Assembly (NCBI GenBank): GCA_031361295.1
Contig: JANMCN010000240.1
Span: forward strand, 18,847-82,846
Origin: JALZOC01 sp031361295
GTDB taxonomy: Bacteria > Acidobacteriota > Vicinamibacteria > Vicinamibacterales > 2-12-FULL-66-21
Direction of reading: 5' to 3'
DNA: 64,000 nucleotides
In this document: positions 43,137-52,658 of the stretch, in pieces
How positions within the stretch are numbered: position 1 is the first letter of the stretch
Layout: each line of letters starts with the position of its first letter
Program-made: the position numbers and the translations under genes
Notes under the pieces: model-generated
What the model was told of the DNA's origin: nothing
The model's database searches: none
The model's input: the letters and a program-made list of their open reading frames with translations, nothing else

Positions 43137-44144
43137 ATGACACTGCCGTTCGACCCGATCGGTTTCGCCCGCGCGCTCATTGACATCGATTCCACGACGG
43201 GCCGCGAGGCCGAGGCGGGGCAGTGGCTGGCGCGCGAACTGCGCACGCTCGGCTACCGCGTTGTCGAGCAGCCGGTGGAACGGGGCTGCGCGAACGTGAT
43301 CGCGACGCTGGATCCCCCCGTCGTCGTGCTGTCCACGCACTACGACTGCGTGCCCCCGTTCTTTCCGAGCCGGATCGAGAATGGACGGCTGTACGGCCGC
43401 GGTTCCTGCGATGCGAAGGGCATCCTGGCGGCCCAGGTCGCGGCGGCCGAGCGGTTGAGGGCGACGGGCGAACGTCGCGTGGGACTGCTGTTCGTCGTCG
43501 GGGAGGAACGTGGCAGCGACGGGGCTGTGGCGGCAAATGCGACCCCTCCGGGTTCACGGTTCCTGATCAACGGCGAGCCGACCGACAACCGTCTCGGGGC
43601 CGCGACACGCGGTGTGTTCCGGATCCGTCTGCGGGCATCGGGGCGGGCCGCTCACTCCGCTGTTCCGGAGCAGGGGGTGTCGGCGATCGACAAGCTCATC
43701 GACGCGCTCGTACTGCTCCGGGCCCTGCCGCTGCCATCGGAGACGGAGCTCGGGTCCACCTACTACAGCGTGGGGCTCATCGAGGGCGGCGTGGCGCCCA
43801 ACGTCATTTCCCCGAGCGCATCCGCGGAGATCCTGTTCCGCACCGTCGGCCCTCCGGACGATATCCTCGACGCGATCCGGCCGCTGCACGCCCTGGTGAC
43901 GTCTGAAGAGATATTACGTGTGCCGGTCGTGCGCCTCCAGACGATGCCGGGGTTCGACACCGCCGTGTTTGCATTCACCACTGATGTGCCCTTTCTCTCC
44001 GCCTGGGGTGTGCCGCTGCTGTTCGGTCCCGGTTCCATCCTCGTCGCGCACACGGCCGAAGAGCATCTGGAGATCGCCCAGCTGAACCGCGCGGTTGACG
44101 CGTACGAGCAGCTGGCGACCGCCTGTCTGGCGTCCACGTCATAG
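43137..44144 (+). CDS. dapE: M20 family peptidase, probable succinyl-diaminopimelate desuccinylase
   Basis: A 335-residue metallo-aminoacylase. The metal ligands are visible: His68 and the catalytic Asp70 in STHYDCVPP, Asp92 in GSCDAKG, Glu123/124 in GEERGSD, a Glu in INGEPTDN, and the C-terminal His in HTAEEHLEI. The dimerisation domain lies in between. By sequence alone it could be ArgE-like, but its place right after dapD makes succinyl-diaminopimelate the likely substrate. The aminotransferase step (dapC) and dapF are not in the window. It is the last gene of the lysine operon. Confidence 0.85.
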   Translation: MTLPFDPIGFARALIDIDSTTGREAEAGQWLARELRTLGYRVVEQPVERGCANVIATLDPPVVVLSTHYDCVPPFFPSRIENGRLYGRGSCDAKGILAAQVAAAERLRATGERRVGLLFVVGEERGSDGAVAANATPPGSRFLINGEPTDNRLGAATRGVFRIRLRASGRAAHSAVPEQGVSAIDKLIDALVLLRALPLPSETELGSTYYSVGLIEGGVAPNVISPSASAEILFRTVGPPDDILDAIRPLHALVTSEEILRVPVVRLQTMPGFDTAVFAFTTDVPFLSAWGVPLLFGPGSILVAHTAEEHLEIAQLNRAVDAYEQLATACLASTS

Positions 44145-44150
44145 CCACGC

Positions 44151-44171
44151 GCCGGGTAAACACAACCCGGC
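44151..44171. terminator. Hairpin after the lysine operon (weak terminator candidate)
   Basis: GCCGGGT, loop AAACACA, ACCCGGC: a perfect 7-bp stem starting 6 bases after the last lysine-operon stop codon. No T-run follows on the plus strand, so termination would need Rho or be inefficient. A GAGAGGCCTCTC palindrome follows before the next operon. Confidence 0.4.
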
Positions 44172-44273
44172 CCGTCGCCGTAACCTACTGAACCGTCGCG
44201 CACTCCGAGAGAGGCCTCTCAGGCGACGGCGGTACAATGAGCGCGGAGGCCGAAGGCGTGCCCAGCCGCCGGA

Positions 44274-46562
44274 GTGACCTTGGATTCGCTCTTCCGTTTT
44301 CTGTTCGGCTATCGGCCCGTCATTTTTCATCAGGGAGAGTTTCGCCTGGCTCCCTCGACGGGTTCGTACGTCGCCGCGGCGTTCGCGCTCGTGGCGATTG
44401 CCGCCACTGTTCTCACGTACCGCGCGGTCGCCACCAGCGGCCGGACGCGTGACCGTGTCGTACTGACAGTCCTCCGCATCGCGACGCTCGGAATGGTGCT
44501 GGTCTGCCTGTTCCGGCCGATTCTTGTCGTGAAGGCCGCGGTTCCGCAGCAGAACTTTCTTGCCGTCCTCATCGATGATTCCCGGAGCATGCAGATCGCC
44601 GACTGGGGGACCAGGCCCCGCGGCGCCTTCGTCCGGGAGGCGTTCGGGAAGGATGCCGCGCTGATGAAGGCGTTGTCGGAGCGCTTCGTCCTTCGAACAT
44701 TCCGGTTTTCGGCCTCCGCAGGGCGCCTGCAGTCGACGGACGACCTGACGTTCGGCGGCGTGCAGACCCGGCTGGGCGCGGCGCTCGACGGCGCCCGGCA
44801 GGAGCTCGCCGGATTGCCGCTTGCGGGGATGGTTCTCGTCAGTGACGGCGCGGATACGACCGACGCGTCGCTGTCTGACGCGCTGCTCGGCTTGAAGGCA
44901 GCTGCGGTGCCGGTCTTCACCGTCGGTGTGGGCCGGGATCGGATCGCGCGCGACGTCCAGGTGGATCGCGTGTCCACGCCCCGCACCGCGCTCCGCGGCA
45001 CGTCGCTCGTGATCGACGCCGTGGTGACGCAAACCGGGTACGCAGGACAAACGGTGTCGCTCGACGTCGAGGACGAAGGGCGGATCGTCGGCTCGCAGGA
45101 CGTGAAGCTTCCCGCGGACGGAGAACCGGCGGCGGTGCGCGTCAGGTTCACCGCGGCGGAGGCCGGACCGCGTGTGTTCGCGTTCCGGATTGCGCCGCGG
45201 CCCGGTGAGCTCGTGACCCAGAACAACGTGCGGGACGCGCTCATCGACGTCTCCGATCGTCGCGAGCCGATCCTCTACTACGAGGGTGAGCCGCGGTCGG
45301 AGATGGCGTTCCTCAACCGCGCGGTGCACGACGACAAGAACCTGTCGGTCGTGACCCTGCAGCGGACGGCGGACAACAAGTATCAGCGTTTCCTCGAGGT
45401 GGACAATCCCGAGCAGCTGGCGGCGGGGTTCCCGAAGACACGCGAGGAGCTCTTCGCGTATCGCGGCCTGATGCTCGGCAGCGTCGAAGCAGGCGCATTC
45501 ACGGGGGATCAGCTGCGGATGATCGGCGAATTCGTCGAACGCCGCGGCGGCGGTCTGCTCGTCATGGGGGGCCCCCGATCGTTTGCCGAGGGGGGATATG
45601 CGGGCACGCCGGTCGCCGATGCGCTGCCGGTAACCCTCGAACGCGCCGCACGCGTGGTCGACCCCCTTCCGGTGGCCCGCCTTCACGTGAAGCCGACGCG
45701 GGCCGGCGAAGCGCATGGCGTCACCCAGATTGCGCCGACCGAGGCCGCCTCGCTCGCGCGCTGGAAAGACATGCCGGTCGTGACGAGTGTCAATGCGATC
45801 ACCGCCGTGAAACCTGGGGCCACGGTCCTGTTGAGCGGCACGGACGGCCGGAAGGAACAGGTCGTGCTCGCGTGGCAGCGCTACGGGCGCGGCAAGGCCC
45901 TGGCGTTCCCGGTGCAGGATTCGTGGCACTGGCAGATGGACGTCAGGATGAGCCTCGAGGACCAGACACACGAGAACTACTGGCGTCAGCTGCTGCGGTG
46001 GCTGGTGGACGGCGTGCCCGGGCCGGTCGACGTCCATGCGCTCGCGGATCGTGTGGAGCCCGGCGAGCAGGCCACGCTCGTCGCGGACGTCGTGGACGGC
46101 ACTTTCGTCGAAGTGAACGATGCGCGCGTCGTGGCGAAGGTGACCGGCCCGAAGGGAGAGCTCAGTGACGTCCCGATGCAGTGGACCGGCGAGCGGAACG
46201 GCCAGTACCGCGCCACCTTTCCGACCGCGGCGGCCGGGATGTACTCGGCGCAGGTCGAGGCCTCCCGGGCGGGGAAGGCGCTTGGCGCAGGACGGACCGA
46301 TGTTCGCGTCGCACCAGGCGACGCCGAATATTTCGATGCCGCCATGCACGCACAGCGGCTGCGGCGGATCGCGGAAGACACGGGCGGCCGGTTCTACACG
46401 CCCGAGACCATCGGCGGCATGCCCGACGACTTGCGTTACACCGGTCGTGGCGTCACCACGGTCGAAGAGCGCGAGCTCTGGCACATGCCCATCGTATTGA
46501 TGCTGTTTCTCGGGCTCCTCGGTGCGGAGTGGGGGTACCGCCGCGCCGTCGGCCTGGCCTGA
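44274..46562 (+). CDS. VWA-like membrane protein of the MoxR/BatA cluster
   Basis: A 762-residue protein, starting at GTG 44274 (a TTG two codons later sits better behind GGAG). Two transmembrane helices (about residues 33-53 and 63-83) precede a von Willebrand A-like domain whose MIDAS reads VLIDDSRSMQIAD (DxSxS). A second domain is glutamine-amidotransferase-like (FVERRGGGLLVMGGPRSFAEGGY). A C-terminal helix (MPIVLMLFLGLLGAEWGYRRA) anchors it. It is related to BatA-type proteins and is the first gene of a 13-kb plus-strand envelope cluster. VWA domains in such clusters are substrates or partners of the MoxR ATPase. Confidence 0.85.
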   Translation: MTLDSLFRFLFGYRPVIFHQGEFRLAPSTGSYVAAAFALVAIAATVLTYRAVATSGRTRDRVVLTVLRIATLGMVLVCLFRPILVVKAAVPQQNFLAVLIDDSRSMQIADWGTRPRGAFVREAFGKDAALMKALSERFVLRTFRFSASAGRLQSTDDLTFGGVQTRLGAALDGARQELAGLPLAGMVLVSDGADTTDASLSDALLGLKAAAVPVFTVGVGRDRIARDVQVDRVSTPRTALRGTSLVIDAVVTQTGYAGQTVSLDVEDEGRIVGSQDVKLPADGEPAAVRVRFTAAEAGPRVFAFRIAPRPGELVTQNNVRDALIDVSDRREPILYYEGEPRSEMAFLNRAVHDDKNLSVVTLQRTADNKYQRFLEVDNPEQLAAGFPKTREELFAYRGLMLGSVEAGAFTGDQLRMIGEFVERRGGGLLVMGGPRSFAEGGYAGTPVADALPVTLERAARVVDPLPVARLHVKPTRAGEAHGVTQIAPTEAASLARWKDMPVVTSVNAITAVKPGATVLLSGTDGRKEQVVLAWQRYGRGKALAFPVQDSWHWQMDVRMSLEDQTHENYWRQLLRWLVDGVPGPVDVHALADRVEPGEQATLVADVVDGTFVEVNDARVVAKVTGPKGELSDVPMQWTGERNGQYRATFPTAAAGMYSAQVEASRAGKALGAGRTDVRVAPGDAEYFDAAMHAQRLRRIAEDTGGRFYTPETIGGMPDDLRYTGRGVTTVEERELWHMPIVLMLFLGLLGAEWGYRRAVGLA

Positions 46563-46608
46563 TGGGGACGCTCAGTTCTTGCCGCAAGGGGTTGCAACCA
46601 GAGTCACG

Positions 46609-47610
46609 ATGTTCCAGAGCCTGACGAGACGTGTCGTGTTGTCGGCGGCGCTGTGTCTCACGGCGGCTCCCGTGGCGGCCCAGAACGTCCACCTGGCGGT
46701 GATCGTGGGCCTGCCGGGCGATCCTGAACACGCCAGGCTGTTCGCGCGGTGGGCATCCACGCTGGTGGACGCCGCGACAGGGCGGCTGGGGATCCCCAGG
46801 GACCACATCGTGTACCTCACGGAGAAGCCGGAGGAAGACACCCAGCGCGCCACCGGCAGGTCCACGCAGGCTGACATCACGCGCGCGTTCGAGGCGTTCG
46901 CCCGCAGCGCGAAGCAGGACGACGTCGTGTTCGTCGTGCTCATTGGGCACGGCACGTTCGACGGGCGCGTCGCCAAGTTCAACTTACCGGGGCCCGACAT
47001 GACCCCGGCCGACTTTGCGGCGCTGCTGAAGAGCCTGAAGGCCAGGCAGGTCGTCTTCGTCAACACGGCAAGCTCGAGCGGACCGTTCCTCGCCGGGCTG
47101 TCCGGGCCCGGCCGGACGATCGTGACGGCCACGCGCTCGGGCGCGGAGCGGTTCGCCACGCTCTTCGGCGGCTATTTCGTCGATGCGCTGGCGGGCGACA
47201 CCGCGGATGCGGACCGGAACCGCCGCGTGTCGGTACTCGAGGCTTTCGACGCGGCGCGGCTTGGGGTGGCCCGCGCGTACGAGCAGGCGGGCACGATGCT
47301 CACGGAGCACCCCCTCCTCGATGACAGCGGCGACAAACAAGGTACCGCGGATCCGAGGCCGGACGGTGCGAACGGCCGGATCGCCGCCGTGCTGTCGCTC
47401 GGCACGGCGACGTCAGCCGAGGCGCTGCCGCAGGATCCAAAAATCCGGGCCCTCTACGAGGAGCGGCGGGATCTCGAGCGCCGCGTCGAGGGGCTCAAGC
47501 TGATGAAGACCGGGATGGACCCGGCGCGCTATGCGACGGCGCTCGAACAGGTCCTGACGGAACTTGCGCTCAAGAGCCGTCAGATCAAGGTCGCAGAGGG
47601 GCAACGGTGA
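46609..47610 (+). CDS. Caspase/legumain-fold protein with Cys-to-Ser substitution
   Basis: A 333-residue exported protein; the ATG at 46609 begins a signal peptide (LSAALCLTAAPVAAQ). The fold of clan CD peptidases is recognisable: AVIVGLPGDPEHARLFARWA, then the catalytic His in VVLIGHGTFDG (His114) and the next strand VVFVNTASSSGPFLAGL. In active members that strand ends in a Cys two residues before Ser-Gly; here it is Ser155. The later GGYFVDALAGDTADADRN resembles the substrate-side loop. It is probably an inactive or altered peptidase. The C-terminus is a Glu/Arg-rich coiled-coil. It overlaps the DUF4159 gene by 4 nt. Confidence 0.7.
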   Translation: MFQSLTRRVVLSAALCLTAAPVAAQNVHLAVIVGLPGDPEHARLFARWASTLVDAATGRLGIPRDHIVYLTEKPEEDTQRATGRSTQADITRAFEAFARSAKQDDVVFVVLIGHGTFDGRVAKFNLPGPDMTPADFAALLKSLKARQVVFVNTASSSGPFLAGLSGPGRTIVTATRSGAERFATLFGGYFVDALAGDTADADRNRRVSVLEAFDAARLGVARAYEQAGTMLTEHPLLDDSGDKQGTADPRPDGANGRIAAVLSLGTATSAEALPQDPKIRALYEERRDLERRVEGLKLMKTGMDPARYATALEQVLTELALKSRQIKVAEGQR

Positions 47611-48410
47611 ATGGGGGGCGCCGCCGCGCGGCCGTCCTCATGGCCCTCGTCGTCTGTCTGGCGAGCGGCGTCGCGTTCGCCCAGCGCGGTCGCGGGCGCA
47701 GCCGGAGACCGGAGTTGAGCGTCCAGGTCCAGGGCAATACGCCGTACGACGGCCGGTTCGTGTTCGTGCGGCTGCGTTACAGCGCCGCGTTCGGCCGCTG
47801 GGGGAACTGGATCGGGGACGGCGGAGTGCCGTGGTCTCACGATTACCCCGACGGTGAGGTGCACTTCTCGAAGATCCTGGAGGAGCTGACGCTGCTGAAC
47901 ATCAGGACCGATGGATCGAACATCCTGGGTCTGGACGACCCGGAGCTGTTCAATTACCCGGTGGCGTACATGGCGGAACCGGGGCACTGGGGTGTGACAC
48001 CGTCCGAGGCGTCCTCCTTTCGAAGCTACCTCCTAAAGGGCGGGTTCGTGATCTTCGACGACTTCCGCGGCAGCGACTGGGACAACCTGCAGGAGCAGAT
48101 GCGGGTGGTGCTGCCCGATGCGCGGTGGGTGCAGCTCGATGGCACGGCGAGGGTGTTCCACGCGTTCTTCGAAATTCCGCACCCGGAGACGCTGGCCCCT
48201 CCGGCGATCTACGGCGGGCAGTTCGTCCCGAGCTATTGGGGCCTGTTCGTGGACAACGATCCCGCGAAACGGCTGATGGCGGTGGCGAACGTGAACAACG
48301 ATATCAGCGAGTACTGGGAGTTTTCCGACACCGGCGTCGCGCCGGTCGATCTGACGAACGACGCGTACAAGTTCGGCGTCAATTACGTCATGTACGCACT
48401 GACGCACTGA
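47607..48410 (+). CDS. DUF4159 family protein (first copy)
   Basis: A 267-residue exported protein with signal peptide (MALVVCLASGVAFAQ) and a basic RGRGRSRR stretch after it. The DUF4159 core is clear: PWSHDYPDGEVHFSKILEEL, YLLKGGFVIFDDFRG, and the end VNYVMYALTH. DUF4159 proteins accompany MoxR/VWA clusters and have a GATase-like fold without a known reaction. GTG at 47607 overlaps the preceding stop (GTGA). A second copy at 56298 closes the cluster. Confidence 0.88.
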   Translation: MNGGRRRAAVLMALVVCLASGVAFAQRGRGRSRRPELSVQVQGNTPYDGRFVFVRLRYSAAFGRWGNWIGDGGVPWSHDYPDGEVHFSKILEELTLLNIRTDGSNILGLDDPELFNYPVAYMAEPGHWGVTPSEASSFRSYLLKGGFVIFDDFRGSDWDNLQEQMRVVLPDARWVQLDGTARVFHAFFEIPHPETLAPPAIYGGQFVPSYWGLFVDNDPAKRLMAVANVNNDISEYWEFSDTGVAPVDLTNDAYKFGVNYVMYALTH

Positions 48411-48453
48411 AGGAGCCCGTGCCGACACGGGCCAATCTCCTGAGGAGGCCGTT

Positions 48454-49491
48454 TTGAATTCTCCCGTCACTGACACCCTCGATCTCGAATCGCCGGACGA
48501 TGTCGCGCTGGCTGAGCGGATGAAGACCGGCCGTGATCGGATCATCTCCGAGCTGCGGAAGCTCATCATCGGCCAGGACGACGTCGTCAACGAGGTGCTG
48601 CTGACGCTGTTCGTCGGGGGCAACAGCCTGATCGTCGGGGTGCCCGGCCTGGCGAAGACCCTGCTGATCCACACGCTCGCGCGCGTGCTGGATCTGAAGT
48701 TCAACCGCATCCAGTTCACGCCCGACCTGATGCCCTCCGACATCACCGGCACGGACATCATCCAGGAGGACTCGGGAACCGGCCGCCGGCAGATGGTCTT
48801 TGCGCCGGGGCCGATCTTCGCCAACATCGTGCTCGCCGACGAGATCAACCGGACGCCGCCGAAGACGCAATCGGCGCTCCTCGAAGCCATGCAGGAGCAC
48901 CGCGTCACGATCCAGGGCCGCACGTACAAGCTCGAAGAGCCGTTCTACGTGTTCGCCACGCAGAATCCGATCGAGCTCGAGGGGACGTACCCGCTGCCCG
49001 AGGCGCAGCTCGATCGATTCATGTTCCACATCGTGATCGATCATCCGCCGGAGGACGAGGAGTTCGAAGTCATCCGGACGACGACCGCGATCGTCGATCC
49101 GAAATTCGAGCGCACCGTGACCGGCGAGGATCTCGTCGCCTTCCAGCGCCTGGTGCGGCGCGTGCCGGTGGCGGAGCCCGTCATGCGGTACGCGCTGAAC
49201 CTCGTCCGGGCGAGCCGGCCCAAATCCCCGACATGCCCGGACTCGGTGAAGAAATGGGTGGCGTTCGGCGGCAGCGTCCGCGCCGCACAATATCTCGTGC
49301 TCGGCGCAAAGGCCCGCGCGCTGACCAGCGGCCGCTATCACGTGAGTTTCGACGACATCCGCGCCATGGCTCACCCCGTCCTCAGGCACCGCGTGCTCAC
49401 GAACTTTCACGCGCAGTCGGAGGCGATCTCGACCGACATGCTCATCGACCGCCTGCTCGAGGCGGTATCCGTGCCGCGCTCGGGGATGTGA
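48454..49491 (+). CDS. MoxR-type AAA+ ATPase
   Basis: A 345-residue AAA+ chaperone. Walker A is GVPGLAKT, Walker B with sensor is VLADEINRTPPKTQSALLEAMQE, and FATQNPIELEGTYPLPEAQLDRF is the MoxR signature. MoxR ATPases are thought to help fold or insert metal in VWA proteins of the same operon. Start is TTG at 48454, with GAGGAGG eight bases upstream. The DUF58 and BatA-type genes that follow are its usual partners. Confidence 0.95.
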   Translation: MNSPVTDTLDLESPDDVALAERMKTGRDRIISELRKLIIGQDDVVNEVLLTLFVGGNSLIVGVPGLAKTLLIHTLARVLDLKFNRIQFTPDLMPSDITGTDIIQEDSGTGRRQMVFAPGPIFANIVLADEINRTPPKTQSALLEAMQEHRVTIQGRTYKLEEPFYVFATQNPIELEGTYPLPEAQLDRFMFHIVIDHPPEDEEFEVIRTTTAIVDPKFERTVTGEDLVAFQRLVRRVPVAEPVMRYALNLVRASRPKSPTCPDSVKKWVAFGGSVRAAQYLVLGAKARALTSGRYHVSFDDIRAMAHPVLRHRVLTNFHAQSEAISTDMLIDRLLEAVSVPRSGM

Positions 49492-49555
49492 AGACGCGTT
49501 TGGCGGGCGACGGTCGGGCCGTGGGCCGCGCCGTCCGGCAGAAAGGGAGAGAACG

Positions 49556-50467
49556 GTGAGGGGTTCGGAAAGCAGTCCAGGCGCGCGGTTCATCGATCCC
49601 GCGGTGCTCGCGCGCATCGGCAATCTCGAGCTCGTGGCGCGGCACGTGGTCGACGGCTTCATCAACGGCATGCACCGGTCGCCCTATTTCGGGGCATCGG
49701 TGGACTTCGCCGAGCACCGCGGCTACGTCGCGGGCGACGACATCCGCCGGGTGGACTGGCGCTTGTACGCGCGCACGGACCGCTTCTACATCAAGGAATA
49801 CGAGGCCGATACCAACGCGAATTTTTCCGTGATCCTCGATGTGTCGAAGTCGATGGGGTTCGGCAGCCGCGGCGTGACGAAACTCGACTACGCGAAGATG
49901 CTTGCCGCGTGCCTCACCTATCTGGTGCACCGGCAGCGCGACCGCGTCGGATTGATCGCCTTCGATTCGGACATCGTCGCGCACGTCCCGCCCTCGGCGA
50001 AGCACATGGACGTCGTGCTTCATACGCTCGATCGGCTGGCGCCTTCGGGGCAGGGGAGCCTGCGGGGCCCGCTGCACAAGATGGCCGAGCACTTCGGTCG
50101 CCGCGGCCTGCTGGTGCTCATCTCCGATCTGTATGAAGAGCCGGACGCCGTGCTCGAAGCCGTGAGCCCGCTGCGCTTCCGCGGAAGCGACATCGTCGTG
50201 TTTCACCTGCTCGATCCCGCCGAAATCGACTTCGCCTTCGACGCCCCGTCGAGTTTCGAGGACCTCGAGACCGGCGAGCAGATGCCCGTGGTGCCTGATG
50301 CGCTGGCGGACCAGTACCGTGGTCTCGTGCGGGCCCACGTCGACGGCCTCACCGAGCGGTTCTCGGGCAGCCGGATCGACTACACGCTCGTCAACACCTC
50401 GTCACCCCTGGACCATGCCTTGTTCAGCTACCTGAGCTCGCGGGAGCGGCTGGCGCGGGTGCGGTGA
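49556..50467 (+). CDS. DUF58 domain protein (VWA-like)
   Basis: A 303-residue cytoplasmic protein. The DUF58 signature is GDDIRRVDWRLYARTDRFYIKEYEAD, followed by a VWA-type MIDAS VILDVSKSMGF (DxSxS) and LLVLISDLYEEPD. DUF58 proteins are standard companions of MoxR ATPases. GTG at 49556 stands behind AAGGGAGAGAA. The start in frame is close to the FIDPAVLARIGNLELVARH lead typical of the family. Confidence 0.93.
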   Translation: MRGSESSPGARFIDPAVLARIGNLELVARHVVDGFINGMHRSPYFGASVDFAEHRGYVAGDDIRRVDWRLYARTDRFYIKEYEADTNANFSVILDVSKSMGFGSRGVTKLDYAKMLAACLTYLVHRQRDRVGLIAFDSDIVAHVPPSAKHMDVVLHTLDRLAPSGQGSLRGPLHKMAEHFGRRGLLVLISDLYEEPDAVLEAVSPLRFRGSDIVVFHLLDPAEIDFAFDAPSSFEDLETGEQMPVVPDALADQYRGLVRAHVDGLTERFSGSRIDYTLVNTSSPLDHALFSYLSSRERLARVR

Positions 50468-50489
50468 TGGTGCACCGGATGGCAGCCGC

Positions 50490-52658
50490 ATGTCGTTCCT
50501 GACGCCCTTCTTCCTCCTCGGGCTTGCCGGCCTGGCGGTGCCGGTGATCATCCACCTGATCCAGCGCGAGCGGAAGAATGTCGTGCAGTTCCCGTCGCTG
50601 ATGTTCCTGCAGCGGATTCCCTACCAATCGGTCCGCCGGCGGAGGGTGCGCAACTGGCCGCTCCTCCTGCTGCGGCTCGCCGCGCTCGCGCTCGTCGTGG
50701 CGGCGTTCGCGCGCCCGTTCCTCCGCCGCCATGCGGGTGGTGTCGCGGCGTCCGGCGGGGCGCGTGAAGTCGTGGTGCTGGTGGACAGGTCCTACAGCAT
50801 GGCCTACGGCGATCGGTGGGCGCGTGCGACAGCCGCCGCGCGCCGGGCCATTGCCTCGGTCGGCCAGGCGGATCGGGCCTCGCTCGTGTTCTTCGATTCC
50901 GGCGCCGGGGTCGCGCTCCGCTCCGCCGCCGATCGCGGGCGGTTGGAAGCGGCGCTCCTCGCGGAGAAGCCGGGATACGCGGCTACGCGCTACGGCCCGG
51001 CGCTGAAGCTGGCCGGCAGCATCGTCAGCGAGTCGTCGCTGCCCCGGCGGGAGGTGATCCTCGTCTCCGATTTCCAGCGCAGCGGATGGCAGGGGGCCGA
51101 GGGTGTGCGGCTGCCCGACGGTGTGGCGCTGACCGCGGTGCCGGTCGGCGAGGCGGAAACGTCCAACGTGAGCGTGACCCCGGTATCGCTGCAGCGGTCC
51201 ACCTTCTCTGAGCGGGATCGCGTCACCGTCACCGGCGGGGCCGTCAACCACGGCGCCAGGCCGATATCCAATCTCGAGGTCGTGCTCGAGCTCGACGGGC
51301 GTCCAGTCCAGACGGAACATCTGAACCTCGAGCCGTACGGCGCTGGGTCCGTCAGTTTCACGCCATTTTCACCCGCCGCCTCCGGAACGCGCGGCACGGT
51401 GCGCGTGGCGCCAGACGCGCTGCCGCTCGACAACGCCTTCCATTTCGTCGTGGGCCCGAAGCAGCCGGTCAGGGTCCTCATCGTCGAGCGCCCGGCCTCT
51501 ACCCGCGATGCAAGCCTCTACCTGTCGCGGGCCCTCTCACTCGGAGACGACCCGGCCTTCCAGGTCTCGCTCGAGTCCATCGAGGGCCTGTCGCAGGACG
51601 ACTTGCAGCGGGCTGCGGTCGTCATCCTGAACGATGCGCCGGTCCCGCCGCTGGCTGCCGAGCGTCTGGGTGCGTTCGTCGCACGCGGGGGAGGCCTGCT
51701 CGTGGCGGCCGGCGAGCGCGCGGCATGGCCCGCGCCAGGCGCGGCGGCCGCCGTCGCCGACGTCCTTCCCGCGATGCCGGGCGCGGCTGTCGACCGTTCC
51801 CAGGGCGCTGCCGCGCGGCTCGGCGCGCTCGAGTACGGGAATCCGATCTTCGAGCCGTTCAAGGCGGCGCGCAGCGGCAATTTCTCGTCCGCCCGGTTCT
51901 ACAGCTACCGAACCGTGGTGCCCGGCACGGGGGCGCAGATCGTCGCCCGGTTCGACGACGGCGCGCCCGCGCTGATCGAGCGGCGGGTGGGAAACGGCCG
52001 CGTGCTGATGTGGACGTCGTCGCTCGATTTGCAATGGACCGACCTGCCGCTCAAATCGGTCTACTTGCCGTTCATTCACCGGATGGCGACCACTCTGGCC
52101 GCGTACCGCGACAAGCCGGCGTGGCTGACCGTCGGCGAGGTGCTGGAGCCGGCACGGCCGGCAGCCATGCCGGGTGCCACGCGCCCGGCGGCTGTCCGCA
52201 TGGTCCTGACGCCCGCGGGTCGCCGCGTCACCCTCGACGGTGAAGGGCCAGACGTACTGGAGCTCGCGGAACAGGGCTTCTACGAGATCAGGACCCCGGG
52301 GCCGAATGCTCCGCCCGTGGTGACGGTCGCGAGCAACCTGGACCTGTCGGAATCGGACCTGTCGCCGATGGATCCGCGCGACGTCGTCGCCGGAGCGACG
52401 GGGAGGGCCGGTGGTGCCGTCGTGGCGGGCGCGAACATCACGACCACGGATCAGGACCAGGAGCGGAACCAGCGTCTCTGGTGGTACCTGCTGTTTGCGG
52501 GACTTATCATCCTCGCGCTCGAGACGCTCATCGGCAACCGCCTGTCGCTCGCCGGTCCTGTGCACGCGCAAAGGCCGTCGGTGCCAACGCCGAGAGCGAC
52601 CGCGATGCCGACAGGACCGGGTGTTAAGCTGGATCCCGGGAGCCACCGCCATGACTGA
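50490..52658 (+). CDS. BatA-like membrane VWA protein
   Basis: A 722-residue inner membrane protein. It opens with the BatA N-terminal domain (FLTPFFLLGLAGLAVPVIIHLIQRE, then VQFPSLMFLQRIPYQSVRRRRVRNW) with two transmembrane helices. A VWA domain follows with MIDAS VVLVDRSYSMAYGD. The middle holds Ig-like and GATase-like parts, and a helix near residues 663-683 (LWWYLLFAGLIILALETLI) closes it. BatA proteins form membrane complexes linked to aerotolerance or envelope stress in Bacteroides; here the role is unknown. Its last 8 bases overlap the next gene. Confidence 0.9.
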   Translation: MSFLTPFFLLGLAGLAVPVIIHLIQRERKNVVQFPSLMFLQRIPYQSVRRRRVRNWPLLLLRLAALALVVAAFARPFLRRHAGGVAASGGAREVVVLVDRSYSMAYGDRWARATAAARRAIASVGQADRASLVFFDSGAGVALRSAADRGRLEAALLAEKPGYAATRYGPALKLAGSIVSESSLPRREVILVSDFQRSGWQGAEGVRLPDGVALTAVPVGEAETSNVSVTPVSLQRSTFSERDRVTVTGGAVNHGARPISNLEVVLELDGRPVQTEHLNLEPYGAGSVSFTPFSPAASGTRGTVRVAPDALPLDNAFHFVVGPKQPVRVLIVERPASTRDASLYLSRALSLGDDPAFQVSLESIEGLSQDDLQRAAVVILNDAPVPPLAAERLGAFVARGGGLLVAAGERAAWPAPGAAAAVADVLPAMPGAAVDRSQGAAARLGALEYGNPIFEPFKAARSGNFSSARFYSYRTVVPGTGAQIVARFDDGAPALIERRVGNGRVLMWTSSLDLQWTDLPLKSVYLPFIHRMATTLAAYRDKPAWLTVGEVLEPARPAAMPGATRPAAVRMVLTPAGRRVTLDGEGPDVLELAEQGFYEIRTPGPNAPPVVTVASNLDLSESDLSPMDPRDVVAGATGRAGGAVVAGANITTTDQDQERNQRLWWYLLFAGLIILALETLIGNRLSLAGPVHAQRPSVPTPRATAMPTGPGVKLDPGSHRHD

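Noticed and set aside
44208..44221. GAGAGGCCTCTC palindrome before the VWA-like gene as a terminator or operator
   Set aside because: It is a 12-base palindrome without loop or T-run; nothing else supports a function.
44139..46484. 781-codon minus-strand open frame
   Set aside because: It is a shadow of the VWA-like gene, which has clear helices and MIDAS motif on the plus strand.
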